From Aquipseudomonas alcaligenes MRY13-0052 (GTDB lineage Bacteria; Pseudomonadota; Gammaproteobacteria; Pseudomonadales; Pseudomonadaceae), in NCBI GenBank assembly GCA_000474255.1, contig BATO01000017.1, positions 32,452-96,451 on the forward strand: a stretch of DNA of 64,000 nt. The letters run 5' to 3'. Within the stretch, counting starts at the first letter, position 1; each line of letters starts with the position of its first letter. The notes beneath the pieces were generated by a model that saw nothing but the letters and a program-made list of their open reading frames with translations, did not search any database and was not told where the DNA came from. The position numbers were made by a program, and so were the translations under genes. Below, piece by piece: positions 20,094 through 31,242 of the stretch.

Positions 20094-21452
20094 ATGCAAG
20101 TGATGAAGTGGAGCGCACTGGCCCTGGCCGTGACCGCCGGTACCACCCAACTGGCATTCGCCAGCGCCCAGGACGAATCCAAGGGCTTCGTTGAAGACAG
20201 CAAGCTGTCCGTTCTGAACAAGAACTACGCCTTCTACCGCGACTTCCGCAACAATGGCGTAAACAACGGCGGCAGTGCTACCAATCAGAACTACCGTAAC
20301 GAGTGGGCCCACGGCATCCTCGCCAACTACCAGTCGGGTTATACCCAAGGTACCGTCGGCTTCGGCGTCGATGCTCACGGCGCGCTGGGCATCAAGCTCA
20401 ACAGCGGGGGTGGCACCTCCGGTACCGGCCTGATGCCGATCGGCAGCGACGGCAAGGCTCAAGACGATTACTCCTACGCTGGCGGTGCTGTAAAAGTTCG
20501 CGTATCCAACACCGAACTGAAATACGGCAACCTGATTCCGACTGCTCCAGTTTTTGCTACTGGCACGGCTCGCCTGTTCCCCGGCTCCGCTGAAGGCTTC
20601 CAGATCCTCAGCAGCGAGCTCGAAGGCCTGACCCTCGACGCCGGCCACTTCACCTCGATTCGTGACGGCAGCCTGTCTACCAACAAAGACGGCGACATCA
20701 CCCTGGCTTATGGCGGCGCAATCGACGCTAAGAGCGCGGATTACGTAGGTGGCACTTACGCAATCTCTGATCAGCTGTCCGTTAGCCTTTACGGTGCAGA
20801 GCTGGAAGATATCTATCGCCAGTACTACGCCAACGCCAACTACAGCATCCCCCTGTCTGATGACCAGGCTCTGGGCTTCGACTTCAACATCTACCGCACC
20901 CTCGACGAAGGCCAGTCGAAAGCTGGCGAGATCGAGAACACTGCATTCTCCCTCGCAGCCTCTTACTCGATCGGCGCTCACAAGCTGACCCTTGCTCACC
21001 AGCGCGTTAATGGCGACGAGCCGTTCGATTACATCGGCATGGATGGCGGCAACTCTGGCGACTCCATCTTCCTGGCCAACTCCGTGCAGTACTCCGACTT
21101 CAACGCCCCGGGCGAGAAGTCCTGGCAACTGCGCTATGACCTGAACATGGCCACCCTTGGCGTTCCGGGCCTGAGCTTCATGGCTCGCTACATCACCGGT
21201 TCCGATGCAGACGGCACCAAAGCCGATCCGAATGGCGCCTACGCTGGTGCGTTCGGTGAAGACGGCAAAGAGTGGGAACGCAACCTGGAAGCCAAGTACG
21301 TAGTCCAGGACGGCCCGGCCAAGGACCTTTCTGTCCGCATCCGTCACTCCACCTGGCGAGCCAACAACGACATGGGCGGCTTCTACTCTAGCGGCAGCAG
21401 CGCTGTGGACGAAGTTCGCGTCATCACCGAGTACCCGCTGGACATCCTGTAA
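20094..21452 (+). CDS. OprD-family outer-membrane porin
   Basis: OprD/OccD porins are 18-stranded beta-barrels that take up basic amino acids and small peptides; in P. aeruginosa OprD also admits carbapenems. The 452-residue protein has a signal peptide (MQVMKWSALALAVTAGTTQLAFA), then the typical mature start DESKGFVEDSKLSVLNKNYAFYRDFRNN. The conserved YKxG-like strands, the ARLFPGSAEGFQ segment and a C-terminal strand ending in a hydrophobic residue follow. The position equals PA0958 (oprD), so it is probably the ortholog; which of the OccD subtypes it is cannot be settled by eye. Confidence 0.93.
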   Translation: MQVMKWSALALAVTAGTTQLAFASAQDESKGFVEDSKLSVLNKNYAFYRDFRNNGVNNGGSATNQNYRNEWAHGILANYQSGYTQGTVGFGVDAHGALGIKLNSGGGTSGTGLMPIGSDGKAQDDYSYAGGAVKVRVSNTELKYGNLIPTAPVFATGTARLFPGSAEGFQILSSELEGLTLDAGHFTSIRDGSLSTNKDGDITLAYGGAIDAKSADYVGGTYAISDQLSVSLYGAELEDIYRQYYANANYSIPLSDDQALGFDFNIYRTLDEGQSKAGEIENTAFSLAASYSIGAHKLTLAHQRVNGDEPFDYIGMDGGNSGDSIFLANSVQYSDFNAPGEKSWQLRYDLNMATLGVPGLSFMARYITGSDADGTKADPNGAYAGAFGEDGKEWERNLEAKYVVQDGPAKDLSVRIRHSTWRANNDMGGFYSSGSSAVDEVRVITEYPLDIL

Positions 21453-21479
21453 CACAGGCCCAGCTGTTACTTCGATACA

Positions 21480-21508
21480 AAAGAGCCCGGCTTATGCCGG
21501 GCTCTTTC
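21480..21508. terminator. Terminator after oprD
   Basis: Stem AAAGAGCCCGGC / GCCGGGCTCTTT with a 4-base loop, then further T residues; also usable by the convergent thioesterase gene. Confidence 0.85.
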
Positions 21509-21569
21509 TTTATATAGATGTATACATACGGAGTTGATTGTTATTACCAACTAAAAGTTGTCGCCTCAG

Positions 21570-21986
21570 TCAGATTGGCAATGCATAAGTCCCCGTTACA
21601 TGTGCCACCAGCTCATCTTCCCCGCCCTGTGAATACAACGACACTTCGCACACCGCCTGCCTTCTGCTCAACCTGAGTATCCGCGCATCGGCGAGCAGAT
21701 CCACAGCCTGTGGTCGCGCCAGGAAGTTGATGTTGAGGTTACTGGTCACCGCCATCTCCACCCGCCCCAACCTGCCGAGCACGACTGCATACATCGCCGC
21801 TTCAGCCAGCGCCATGATGGTCGGGCCGGACAGGGTGCCGCCCGGCCGCACCAATTTGGGCTGGAAGGGGACCCGCGCCAGTGCACCCGTTTCGTCGAGG
21901 CGCTCGATGCGCAGGTCGATGTCATCGGCCATGGGCACGCCCTGGCGGATCAGCGCCTCCACCTGTTTTGCACTCAAACCGCCCAT
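21570..21986 (-). CDS. PaaI-type hotdog thioesterase
   Basis: This hotdog-fold protein of about 138 residues has the PaaI/YiiD-like pattern: VRPGGTLSGPTIMALAEAAMYAVVL in the central helix, and TSNLNINFLARP after it. Such proteins hydrolyse acyl-CoA esters; the substrate is not known here. The start is ATG at 21986; a GTG just before it (21989) is possible. It is divergent from proS and corresponds to PA0957. Confidence 0.85.
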   Translation of the reverse strand: MGGLSAKQVEALIRQGVPMADDIDLRIERLDETGALARVPFQPKLVRPGGTLSGPTIMALAEAAMYAVVLGRLGRVEMAVTSNLNINFLARPQAVDLLADARILRLSRRQAVCEVSLYSQGGEDELVAHVTGTYALPI

Positions 21987-22092
21987 CACCTCTCCCCTTG
22001 CCGATTACCGGGCCGCAACCTGTACGCGCCCCAACGAGCGCCGTACAATGCCGAGCCTATAAAACCCATCGCAACCGACGAAACGGCCAAAC

Positions 22093-23808
22093 ATGCGTAC
22101 CAGTCAGTACCTGCTCTCCACCCTGAAGGAAACCCCCACCGACGCGGTGGTGATCAGTCATCAGCTGCTGCTGCGCGCGGGCATGATCCGCAAGCTGGCT
22201 TCCGGTCTCTACACCTGGTTGCCGATGGGGCTGCGCGCGCTGCGCAAGGCCGAAGCCGTGGTGCGCGAGGAGATGAACGCCGCAGGCGCCCTCGAAGTGC
22301 TGATGCCGGCCATCCAGCCCGCCGAACTCTGGCAGGAATCCGGCCGCTGGGAACAGTACGGCCCCGAGTTGCTGCGCCTGAAGGACCGCCATGGTCGCGA
22401 ATTCTGCGTCGGCCCGACCCACGAGGAGGTCATCACCGACCTCGCGCGCAACGAGCTGAACAGCTACCGCCAGCTGCCCATCAACATGTATCAGGTGCAG
22501 ACCAAGTTCCGCGACGAGATCCGTCCGCGCTTCGGCCTGATGCGCGGCCGCGAATTCATCATGAAGGACGCCTACTCCTTCCACGCCTCCCAGGAATCCC
22601 TGCAGGACACCTACGACGTCATGTACGGCGCCTACTGCAAGGTGTTCACCCGCCTGGGCCTGAACTTCCGCCCCGTGCAGGCCGACAACGGCTCCATCGG
22701 TGGCAGCGGCTCCCATGAATTCCACGTGCTCGCCGACTCGGGCGAGGACGACATCGTCTTCAGCGACAGCTCCGACTACGCGGCCAACATCGAGAAGGCC
22801 GAAGCCGTACCGCGCGAAACCTCCCGTGGCGCCGCCACCGAGGAGCTGCGCCTGGTGGATACCCCCGACACCAAGACCATCGCCGCCCTGGTCGAGAACT
22901 TCGGCCTGGCCATCGAGAAGACCATCAAGACCCTGGTCGTGCATGGCGCCGAAGAAGGCACCCTGGTCGCCCTGATCGTCCGCGGTGATCACGAGCTGAA
23001 CGAAATCAAGGCCTCCAACCAGGCCCTGGTCGCCAGCCCCCTGGTCTTCGCCAGCGAAGAGGAACTGCGTGCCGCCATCGGCGCCGGCGCCGGCTCCCTG
23101 GGCCCGCTGAACCTGCCCATGCCCTGTATCATCGACCGCTCCGTGGCCCTGATGAGCGACTTCGCCATCGGCGCCAACATCGATGACAAGCACTACTTCG
23201 GCGTGAACTGGGAACGCGACCTGGCCCTGCCGGAAATCGCCGACCTGCGCAACGTCGTCGCCGGCGACCCGAGCCCCGACGGCAAGGGCACCCTGGTGAT
23301 CAAGCGCGGCATCGAAGTGGGTCATATCTTCCAGCTCGGCACCAAGTACAGCGAAGCGATGAACCTCAGCGTACTGGGCGAGAACGGCAAGCCCGTCACC
23401 CTGATCATGGGCTGCTACGGCATCGGCGTATCCCGCGTGGTCGCTGCTGCCATCGAGCAGAGCTACGACGAGCGCGGCATCCTCTGGCCGGACGCCCTGG
23501 CGCCCTTCCAGGTCGCCCTGGTACCGCTCAAGTACGAAACGCCCGCCGTCAAGGAAGCCACCGACAAGCTCTACGCCGAGCTCACTGCCGCTGGCATCGA
23601 GGTGCTGCTGGACGACCGTGACAAGAAGACCAGCCCTGGCGTGAAGTTCGCCGACATGGAACTGATCGGCATCCCCCACCGCATCGTGGTGAGCGAGCGC
23701 GGCCTGGCCGAAGGCAACCTGGAATACAAGAACCGCCGCGAGACCGACAGCCAGGCTGTCGCAGTCGACGAGGTTCTGTCCTATATCACAGCCCGCGTAC
23801 GTCGCTGA
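22093..23808 (+). CDS. proS: Prolyl-tRNA synthetase
   Basis: This bacterial-type ProRS of 571 residues begins [15 protein letters not shown]. Class II motif 2 is [21 protein letters not shown], an editing (INS) domain lies between about residues 225 and 405, and motif 3 is in [17 protein letters not shown]. The C-terminal anticodon-binding domain follows. The editing domain removes Ala-tRNA-Pro in this type. The stop is 10 bp before the next lipoprotein gene. Confidence 0.98.
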   Translation: MRTSQYLLSTLKETPTDAVVISHQLLLRAGMIRKLASGLYTWLPMGLRALRKAEAVVREEMNAAGALEVLMPAIQPAELWQESGRWEQYGPELLRLKDRHGREFCVGPTHEEVITDLARNELNSYRQLPINMYQVQTKFRDEIRPRFGLMRGREFIMKDAYSFHASQESLQDTYDVMYGAYCKVFTRLGLNFRPVQADNGSIGGSGSHEFHVLADSGEDDIVFSDSSDYAANIEKAEAVPRETSRGAATEELRLVDTPDTKTIAALVENFGLAIEKTIKTLVVHGAEEGTLVALIVRGDHELNEIKASNQALVASPLVFASEEELRAAIGAGAGSLGPLNLPMPCIIDRSVALMSDFAIGANIDDKHYFGVNWERDLALPEIADLRNVVAGDPSPDGKGTLVIKRGIEVGHIFQLGTKYSEAMNLSVLGENGKPVTLIMGCYGIGVSRVVAAAIEQSYDERGILWPDALAPFQVALVPLKYETPAVKEATDKLYAELTAAGIEVLLDDRDKKTSPGVKFADMELIGIPHRIVVSERGLAEGNLEYKNRRETDSQAVAVDEVLSYITARVRR

Positions 23809-23818
23809 TCGAGAAGAA

Positions 23819-24775
23819 ATGTTCAAGCGTAGTTCCATCCGCCTCACCGGCGCCGCCCTTGGCGGCGCCCTCTTCCTCAGCGGCTGCGCCAACCACCTGC
23901 CCCAGCGGGCGGAACACGAGGAGCGCGTCGAGCGCAAGCTGCTCAACCATGAGCTGCAGATCGACGTCGGCGAGCCCCGCGTGCTGGAACTGCCACAGCG
24001 CCGCGTGCGCGTGAACGAGCAGAAGACCTTCGAGGTGACCGAGTTCGAGGTCACCCGCCGCTACGACCGCTACACGCCCTACCAACCCTGGCGCGAACTC
24101 TATGAAGTGCCGCTGGGCGCGGTAGCGGTAGTGGCCGGCGTCGGCGCCAACGTACTCAACGTGGTGCTTCTCGGCAGCCTGCCCGATACCGCCACCAAGG
24201 ACTGGATCAGCTACGGCTTCGCCGGGCTCAACCCGTTCATGAACGTCGAGTCCAATGGCCGCTCCGAACAGAACCTGGCCAGCCTCGACGAGCAGCAGCG
24301 CGACAAGCGCGTCGAATACTCCAGCCTGCCCTGGTCCGAACGCCCGGTACTGGTGACCGCCGGCAAGCAGAGCAATGAACTACTCACCGACCGCCACGGC
24401 GTGCTGCGCCTGAACCTGCTCGACGGCCCCTTCGCCGAACAGGACACCAGCCGCATCGGCAAGCTCCTGCTCAGCGTCGAAGACCCGTTGGACACCACCC
24501 GCGCCGAAGCCACGCTGATGGTCAGCCGCAGCCTGCGCAGCAAGCTGCAGGAAGCCCATGCGCTGATCTTCGAAGACCTGGAAGACGACGAGGTGCCGCA
24601 ATGGGTGCACCGGGTCAAACGTCTGTCCGAGCTGGGCCTGGAAGAGGAAGCCAGCGAGCTGGAACAGAGCCTGATCGAACTGACCCGCAATGACCCCGAG
24701 CTGCAGCAGGAATTCCTCAAGGCGCTGATGAAGGACGCCGGCCGCCTGGCAGCCGATCCTGGCGAAAGCGACTGA
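23819..24775 (+). CDS. Conserved lipoprotein of unknown function
   Basis: The 318-residue product has a signal peptide with lipobox (LFLSGC, Cys at about 23). A charged region follows, then one hydrophobic segment (VPLGAVAVVAGVGANVLNVVLLGSL, about 100-125), a middle part that may be beta-rich, and an acidic, helical C-terminus rich in Glu/Leu. I recognise no enzyme motif. It lies 10 bp after proS and 8 bp before a lytic transglycosylase gene, so the three are likely co-transcribed. An envelope role is plausible but is only inferred from the lipobox and neighbour. Confidence 0.85.
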   Translation: MFKRSSIRLTGAALGGALFLSGCANHLPQRAEHEERVERKLLNHELQIDVGEPRVLELPQRRVRVNEQKTFEVTEFEVTRRYDRYTPYQPWRELYEVPLGAVAVVAGVGANVLNVVLLGSLPDTATKDWISYGFAGLNPFMNVESNGRSEQNLASLDEQQRDKRVEYSSLPWSERPVLVTAGKQSNELLTDRHGVLRLNLLDGPFAEQDTSRIGKLLLSVEDPLDTTRAEATLMVSRSLRSKLQEAHALIFEDLEDDEVPQWVHRVKRLSELGLEEEASELEQSLIELTRNDPELQQEFLKALMKDAGRLAADPGESD

Positions 24776-24783
24776 GCCACTCC

Positions 24784-25362
24784 GTGCCCGCGCCCTGGCG
24801 AACCCTGCTCCTGAGCGGCCTGCTGGCGCTGGCCCTGCCCGCCTTCGGCAATCTGCGCCAGGCGCCGGAACCCGAGCTGCGGGAACTGCTGCAACACACG
24901 GTGGCCGAGGCCGATAGCTTCGGCGACCGTTTCGACGCCGAAGTCTGGCTACTCGACATGTCCACCCGCCTGAAACGCTATGTGCCCGACCCGGCGCAGC
25001 GCCTCGACCTGCTCAGGCTGGTGCACCACGAAGCCAGCAAGGCCGGGCTCAGGCCTGACCTGGTGCTGGCGCTGATCCACGCTGAAAGCCGCTTCGATCG
25101 CTTCGCCATCTCATCCGTAGGCGCGCAGGGGATGATGCAGGTGATGCCCTTCTGGAAAGCCGAGCTGGGCCGCCCCCAGGACAACCTCACCGACAACGCC
25201 ACCAACCTGCGCTACGGCTGCACCATCCTCAGCTACTACCTGAAGAAGGAACGGGGCGATATCAACCGGGCCCTGGCCCGCTACAACGGCAGCCTCGGCG
25301 AGAACTGGTACCCGGCCAAGGTGGTCGGGCTCTGGCAGGACATCTGGTACGTGCGCCCCTAA
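24784..25362 (+). CDS. SLT-family lytic transglycosylase
   Basis: This periplasmic peptidoglycan-cleaving enzyme has 192 residues. A signal peptide is present (LLLSGLLALALPAFG). The SLT domain occupies about residues 75-185, with the catalytic Glu in LIHAESRFDRFAIS, then GAQGMMQVMPFW, NLRYGCTILSYYL and ALARYNGS, all standard family blocks. The start is GTG at 24784. The gene converges with acyP, with one base between their stop codons. Confidence 0.9.
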   Translation: MPAPWRTLLLSGLLALALPAFGNLRQAPEPELRELLQHTVAEADSFGDRFDAEVWLLDMSTRLKRYVPDPAQRLDLLRLVHHEASKAGLRPDLVLALIHAESRFDRFAISSVGAQGMMQVMPFWKAELGRPQDNLTDNATNLRYGCTILSYYLKKERGDINRALARYNGSLGENWYPAKVVGLWQDIWYVRP

Positions 25363-25363
25363 C

Positions 25364-25639
25364 CTAGCGCCGCACGATGAACCCGGCGATACCCTGCAAG
25401 GGTTGCTCCGTCAGTTCCACCGCATCGACCTTCGCCCCGCTCGGGCCTTGCTCGAGCCAGGCGGCGAGCTCGCGAACCGCGCCATCCTCGCCCTCGAACA
25501 GCACCTCGACGCGACCATCCGCAAGGTTACGCACCCAACCGTCCAGATCGAGGCGGTCCGCCTCCTCCTGGGTCGACTGGCGGAAACACACGCCCTGGAC
25601 CTTGCCGCTGACATAACCGTGCAGGCAGATGCGCGCCAT
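25364..25639 (-). CDS. acyP: Acylphosphatase
   Basis: A 91-residue acylphosphatase that hydrolyses carboxyl-phosphate bonds. The catalytic Arg and Asn are present in GKVQGVCFRQSTQ and DGWVRNLADGRVEV. It ends in the usual hydrophobic strand (GIAGFIVRR). It follows the TlpA-like gene with a 2-bp gap on the minus strand. Confidence 0.95.
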   Translation of the reverse strand: MARICLHGYVSGKVQGVCFRQSTQEEADRLDLDGWVRNLADGRVEVLFEGEDGAVRELAAWLEQGPSGAKVDAVELTEQPLQGIAGFIVRR

Positions 25640-25641
25640 GC

Positions 25642-26121
25642 TTACTTTCCTTCCTTCAGTCTGGTCAGGTGCCCGGAAAGCCCGGCAGCGGTCTGTTCGC
25701 CCATCAGGCGCTCACGCACCTGGCCCTGGGGGTCGATGATATAGGTCACCGGCAGCGCTTCGCTGCGTGGCAATTTGTAGCGCTCGGCCGGGTCCTGGGC
25801 GAGCACGGTGAAGTCGATGCCCATCTGCTGGGCAGCTTTTTCCAGCTCGGCCCCCTGCAGGCCGTCGAAGTTGACGCCCAGCACGCGCGCACTGCCACCC
25901 TTGAGCTGCCCGGCCAGGGCGTTGAGCTCGGGAATCTCGGTACGACAGGGCCCGCACCACTCCGCCCAGTAATTAATCACCAACCACTGGTTTTCGAGGC
26001 CGTCAGTCGCTACCTTCTGTCCATGCTGATCGAGGCCGACGTCATCCGAACAACCTCCCAGCAACAGCCCGGCACCCATGAGAATGAGCGCCCCGAAAAC
26101 AGCCTGGAGTCGTGATCCCAT
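25642..26121 (-). CDS. TlpA-like thioredoxin-fold lipoprotein
   Basis: The product has 159 residues. The signal peptide ends in a lipobox (LLGGCSDD), so it is a membrane-attached periplasmic lipoprotein. The redox motif is WCGPC in NYWAEWCGPCRTEIPELN; the cis-Pro segment is ALPVTYIIDPQG. TlpA/ResA-type proteins reduce periplasmic disulfides, for example in cytochrome c maturation, but no such partner genes are nearby. It is divergent from the PilZ gene and is followed by acyP. Confidence 0.92.
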   Translation of the reverse strand: MGSRLQAVFGALILMGAGLLLGGCSDDVGLDQHGQKVATDGLENQWLVINYWAEWCGPCRTEIPELNALAGQLKGGSARVLGVNFDGLQGAELEKAAQQMGIDFTVLAQDPAERYKLPRSEALPVTYIIDPQGQVRERLMGEQTAAGLSGHLTRLKEGK

Positions 26122-26151
26122 GCAATCGATCCTCGTGTACGCAGGGTTGAT

Positions 26152-27561
26152 ATGACGCTGGATGCCCTGTGCCTGGAAGTGCCGGACATCCTCGAAGAGG
26201 ACACCCCTATCCTGGCGGGCCTGAACCAGTTCCTCGCCGAGGCGCGCCTGCAGCCCCAGGATGGCGCGCTGCAGGAGGTGCTCGGGCGATTGTTCCGGCT
26301 GAACCGGAGTGCGGTGACCTTACTCGAAAGGCAACGGGCGCTGCAAAGCTTCAGCGAGGAATACCGTCACTACGCCACGGCCTATGAACAGGGCGCCCTG
26401 CCGCCGATGCTGTTCCTGCGCCTGTGCAGCGAGCTGGCCGCCGGCTTCAAGCGCCTGCTGCTGCAGATACTCCAGGGCCGCCAGCCTTCCCGGCCGCACC
26501 TGGCCTGGTGCCTGTACATGGCCCAGCACTTCATTGCGCAGACGCTGATGCGCCACTACCAGCACTACCAGGAGCCGCCCGGCTCGCTGTGGCGCGACAG
26601 CCACCTGCTGTACTGGATCGGCGAGCATCAGGAGTGCCTGGACGAGCCGGTCGCCGCGGCCTTCCGCCCGGTGCCCGCCAGCACCCTGCGCGGCCTCTAC
26701 CAGCAGGTGCTGCTGCTGGCCCTGAGCAACCCCTTCCACCTCACCGAAGGCGAATGCACGCTGCTGTTCGGCGCCCTTGCGCCCCTGGCCGGCCTAGCGC
26801 ACCTGCTGCCCTGGGATCAGGAGGACGATAGCGACGGGGCGACGATCGACCTCACCGAGGCGCAACCCTATGTGCCCCAGGACCGCCTCGACAGCATCAT
26901 CGCCGGCCCCTATCTGCGCCGCCTGGAACTGGGCCCCCTGCTGATCGCCCTGCATGAACCCGCGCCCCTGCAAAGCAGCGCCGAGCACGAACTGCTCGAG
27001 CGTGTGCGGCAGAACTGGCTGGGCCGCCAGCAGCGACGCCATCCGCGTACCGAATACGAAGGCTCCTGCAGCATGGTGGTGGGCCTACCCGCCATCCATG
27101 CCCAGTTGCTGGCGCAACGCCCGGCCAGCCTGGATGCGCAGATGCTCGACTCCAGCGCCGGTGGCGCCCGGCTGCTGTGCCACGCCGACCAGGGCGCGCA
27201 ACTGCCGGTAGGCCAACTGACCCTGCTGCTCAACAGTGGCACGCCGACCCTGGCACTGGTGCGCTGGCGGCACACCAACCAGGAAGGCCTGCATCTCGGC
27301 CTGCGCTACCTCAAGGGCCTGCCAAGGCCGGTCTGGCTGCGCCGGGCCCCCAACTCGCAGACCCACCCCGGCGTGCTGCAAAGCACCCCGGCCCCCGGCA
27401 ATGGCTGGCATCACGGCCTGTGGCTGCCCAAGGATCAGTTCGTGGGGGGCGAACACCTCTGGCTGCAGCTCGCCAGCGTGCACAACCAGGCCATCCTGCC
27501 GCTGCCCGAGCCCAACCTCAGCACCGCCATGGTCGCGCGCTATCCGCTGAAAATGGCCTGA
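26152..27561 (+). CDS. PilZ-domain protein
   Basis: A 469-residue protein. The first ~280 residues are leucine-rich and helical, with no motif that I recognise. From about residue 295 a PilZ-like domain begins: RQQRRHPRTEYEG holds the RxxxR c-di-GMP contact and DSSAGGARLL the D/NxSxxG contact. A region of about 90 residues follows it. It would be a c-di-GMP effector of unknown output. With the Hpt/HD-GYP protein and the GGDEF gene it is one of three c-di-GMP-type genes in the first 28 kb, but they are not adjacent. Confidence 0.82.
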   Translation: MTLDALCLEVPDILEEDTPILAGLNQFLAEARLQPQDGALQEVLGRLFRLNRSAVTLLERQRALQSFSEEYRHYATAYEQGALPPMLFLRLCSELAAGFKRLLLQILQGRQPSRPHLAWCLYMAQHFIAQTLMRHYQHYQEPPGSLWRDSHLLYWIGEHQECLDEPVAAAFRPVPASTLRGLYQQVLLLALSNPFHLTEGECTLLFGALAPLAGLAHLLPWDQEDDSDGATIDLTEAQPYVPQDRLDSIIAGPYLRRLELGPLLIALHEPAPLQSSAEHELLERVRQNWLGRQQRRHPRTEYEGSCSMVVGLPAIHAQLLAQRPASLDAQMLDSSAGGARLLCHADQGAQLPVGQLTLLLNSGTPTLALVRWRHTNQEGLHLGLRYLKGLPRPVWLRRAPNSQTHPGVLQSTPAPGNGWHHGLWLPKDQFVGGEHLWLQLASVHNQAILPLPEPNLSTAMVARYPLKMA

Positions 27562-27687
27562 TCGGCGAAAGTGCGAGACGGGTCACGCCGCTCATCGGCG
27601 AAGCGCACAGTTTCATCCGGGCACCCTCCCTATAATTCCCCGCACTAACCGTACGAACGTTCCGCTATCAGCCTGGAAACCCCCCTA

Positions 27688-28080
27688 ATGTCCCAGAATC
27701 AAGACAAGCTGATCGGCCCCGTGCCGTCCCGCATCGTCGAGGCGGCACGCCCGATCGTGACCCCCTACGAGGGCCGGGTCGCCGAATTCAATATCGCCGC
27801 CTGGCTGCAGCTGCCTGGCCTAGCCACCCTGCCGGTATCGCTGCTGGTCAGCTACCGCGATGGCGAAATCCGTCGCGAAGTCGCGGTGGACCACGGCAAG
27901 GTCAACGCCCACGGCAAGATCCTGCTCTCGGGCATCGCCCGCATGCCGGTGAAGCACAAGATCGAAGACATGCAGGTGCGCCTCAAATCGGCGGTCACCG
28001 TGCAAGGCCTGCTGGTGGAAGAACTCTTCGTCCAGGCCGTCGAGCAGGCCGGAGCGGACAGCCGCCAGGCGCTCGCCTGA
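27688..28080 (+). CDS. Conserved protein of unknown function (130 residues)
   Basis: A 130-residue soluble protein with no signal peptide. It contains VSLLVSYRDGEIRREVAVDHGKVNAHGKILLSG and alternating hydrophobic residues that suggest beta strands. I do not recognise the family. The codon use is typical for the neighbourhood, and the gene has its own terminator. It sits between the PilZ gene and a convergent small ORF. Confidence 0.75.
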   Translation: MSQNQDKLIGPVPSRIVEAARPIVTPYEGRVAEFNIAAWLQLPGLATLPVSLLVSYRDGEIRREVAVDHGKVNAHGKILLSGIARMPVKHKIEDMQVRLKSAVTVQGLLVEELFVQAVEQAGADSRQALA

Positions 28081-28101
28081 TCGGCCATAAGCGCTGAAAA
28101 C

Positions 28102-28130
28102 AAAAACCCCGCGCCTGCCGCGGGGTTTTT
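28102..28130. terminator. Bidirectional terminator
   Basis: Perfect stem AAAAACCCCGCG / CGCGGGGTTTTT with a 5-base loop, between convergent genes. Confidence 0.9.
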
Positions 28131-28139
28131 CGTTTTCGC

Positions 28140-28337
28140 TCAGGCGCGGGCAGCGCCATTGCTGGGGGTTGGTGGCTCCTGGTCCTCTTCCCGACGGGCT
28201 TCGGGTACGGGCGCGGGGGGAACCAGGGATTCGGGCCATTGCGAGAACTGCAGGCCGGTGATCCGGTTCAGGCGCTCGAGCGCCTCCTGCGGATCACGCT
28301 CATGGAGATGGACAACTTTGCCCTTGGCCTTACTCAT
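28140..28337 (-). CDS. Small hypothetical protein (65 residues)
   Basis: MSKAKGKVVHLHERDPQEAL then LERLNRITGLQFSQWPESL, followed by a proline- and glutamate-rich tail. It is small and charged, with no membrane segment. I do not recognise it, but the first half looks conserved in style and the start follows a plausible GGAAAGAAG. It is downstream of yihY on the same strand, with two hairpins between them. Confidence 0.65.
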   Translation of the reverse strand: MSKAKGKVVHLHERDPQEALERLNRITGLQFSQWPESLVPPAPVPEARREEDQEPPTPSNGAARA

Positions 28338-28369
28338 AGAACACTTCTTTCCTTGGCTTATCCCTGCCT

Positions 28370-28420
28370 AATGGCAGAGTGACAGCAAACTCTCCCTGAG
28401 TTTGCCAGAAACGTGCCATT
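28370..28420. repeat. Two-level hairpin with TGCCATT arms
   Basis: Outer arms AATGGCA (28370-28376) and TGCCATT (28414-28420) enclose a perfect 8-bp stem GCAAACTC / GAGTTTGC with a 5-base loop. A T stretch follows on the plus strand. The outer arms recur in the next hairpin. Confidence 0.6.
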
Positions 28421-28465
28421 TTTCACCTCCCCACACTTTCTGGCTCTTGCGCCAGGTGGAGACGG

Positions 28466-28501
28466 AAATGGCAGCTGGCAATATGCCGCAAACTGCCATT
28501 T
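28466..28501. terminator. Hairpin after yihY, possible terminator
   Basis: Perfect 9-bp arms AAATGGCAG / CTGCCATTT with an inner GGCA/TGCC, directly next to the yihY stop. T residues follow on both strands. It shares the AATGGCA/TGCCATT arm with the hairpin at 28370. Confidence 0.55.
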
Positions 28502-28505
28502 TTTG

Positions 28506-29726
28506 TCACTCCGATGCAGGCCGCAACCAACCCGCCAGGCTGCCGTCGAACAGCGCCTGCTGCTCCTGCTGCAAGGCCTCCAGGGCAGCCTTCAGCGGCG
28601 GGTACCAGGCTTCGTCGAGGTGCTCCGGCAGTTGCGCCGGGCGCGGCAACGGCCAGGGACAGTGGCTGAGCAACTGATGCAGGCTGTAGTTGTTCAGGTC
28701 ACGGGAAAGCACCCAGGAGCCCCCACCTACCCGGCAGGCCAGGTGCTGGCCTTCGAGCAGTTCCATGAACTCCAGCCACTCGTCCTCCGGCAGCAGCCAA
28801 CCGGCACGCTGCACATCCAGGTGCCGTGCCGGCAGGCCGCGGATCTGGCGGTCATGCATAACCCGCAGGATGCCCATCAGGGACAGCAGGCGCGGCATCT
28901 GCCGGCGCCGCCAGTGACGCGAACCGGACAGGTTGCACACCAGTTCCGCACCGAAGAGCACGATCACCCAGGACACATAGACCCACAGCAGGAACAACGG
29001 CACGGTGGCGAAGGCGCCGTAGATCAGTTGGTAGCCCGGGAAGAAGCTCACGTAGAGCCCGAACAGCGCCTTGGCGGACTCGAACAGCAGGGCCGTGAAG
29101 GCACCACCGATCAGCGCATGGCGGATCGGCACCCGGGCATTGGGCACCGCCGCATACAGCAAGGTGAAGGCCGCCACGTTGAACAGCAGCGGCGTGAAGC
29201 CCAACAGGATGCGGGTACCGGCAATCTCGTTGAGGCTGGAAAGCAGCGACAGCGAGGTGATGTAGGTGCTCACCGCGAAGCCCGTGCCCAGCAGCAGCGG
29301 CCCCAGGCTGAGGATCGCCCAGTACAGCAGGAAGCTGGAAACGCCCCGGCGCGGCTGGCGCACCCGCCAGATGGTGTTGAACGCCTTCTCGATGGTCACC
29401 AGCATGGTGAAGGCGGTCACCGCCAGCAGCGCCACGCCCACCCAGGTCAGGTGCCGGGCCTGCAGGGTGAAGCCTTGCAGGTACTCCTGCACCGCCTCGC
29501 CGCTCGACGGCACGAAGTTATGGAAGATGAAACGCTGGATCTGCTCGCCCATGCCCTGGAAGGCCGGAATGGCCGAGAGCATGGTGAAGGTCACGGTCAT
29601 GATGGGCACCACCGCGAACAGGCTGGTGTAGGTCAGCGCGGCTGCGCTGTTCATGCCGTGGTCACTGAGAAAGCGATGCAACAGGAAGCGCCAGAACTCT
29701 TCCACGTCTTTGATGCGTTGGCGCAT
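28506..29726 (-). CDS. YihY/BrkB family inner-membrane protein (formerly ribonuclease BN-like)
   Basis: A 406-residue polytopic membrane protein of the YihY/virulence factor BrkB family. About six membrane helices fall in residues 30-270, including [53 protein letters not shown] and [20 protein letters not shown]. The family motif [10 protein letters not shown] is present. A cytoplasmic C-terminal extension of about 130 residues follows. The old 'ribonuclease BN' name is not supported biochemically for the family. It is divergent from arsC. Confidence 0.92.
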   Translation of the reverse strand: MRQRIKDVEEFWRFLLHRFLSDHGMNSAAALTYTSLFAVVPIMTVTFTMLSAIPAFQGMGEQIQRFIFHNFVPSSGEAVQEYLQGFTLQARHLTWVGVALLAVTAFTMLVTIEKAFNTIWRVRQPRRGVSSFLLYWAILSLGPLLLGTGFAVSTYITSLSLLSSLNEIAGTRILLGFTPLLFNVAAFTLLYAAVPNARVPIRHALIGGAFTALLFESAKALFGLYVSFFPGYQLIYGAFATVPLFLLWVYVSWVIVLFGAELVCNLSGSRHWRRRQMPRLLSLMGILRVMHDRQIRGLPARHLDVQRAGWLLPEDEWLEFMELLEGQHLACRVGGGSWVLSRDLNNYSLHQLLSHCPWPLPRPAQLPEHLDEAWYPPLKAALEALQQEQQALFDGSLAGWLRPASE

Positions 29727-29843
29727 TCCATCTCCTTAGTTGCTGGGTGCCCTGTCCGCTGGCCGACTCGACACGCAAGGTTCAGACCTGCGCCCGGACG
29801 CGGTTAGAATAGCCGCCTCCCACAAGGCCTTGCGACCCCCGCC

Positions 29844-31202
<1,359 letters not shown>

Positions 31203-31217
31203 AGGGGGATGCGAAAC

Positions 31218-31238
31218 GGCGCGGCCTTGGGCCGCGCC
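31218..31238. terminator. Possible terminator hairpin between convergent genes
   Basis: Perfect 9-bp stem GGCGCGGCC / GGCCGCGCC with a 3-base loop. No real T run follows, so it may only stabilise 3' ends. Confidence 0.4.
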
Positions 31239-31242
31239 GGGC

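Noticed and set aside
31218..31238. GC-rich hairpin as a full rho-independent terminator
   Set aside because: There is no T run on either strand, so it is kept only as a weak terminator candidate.
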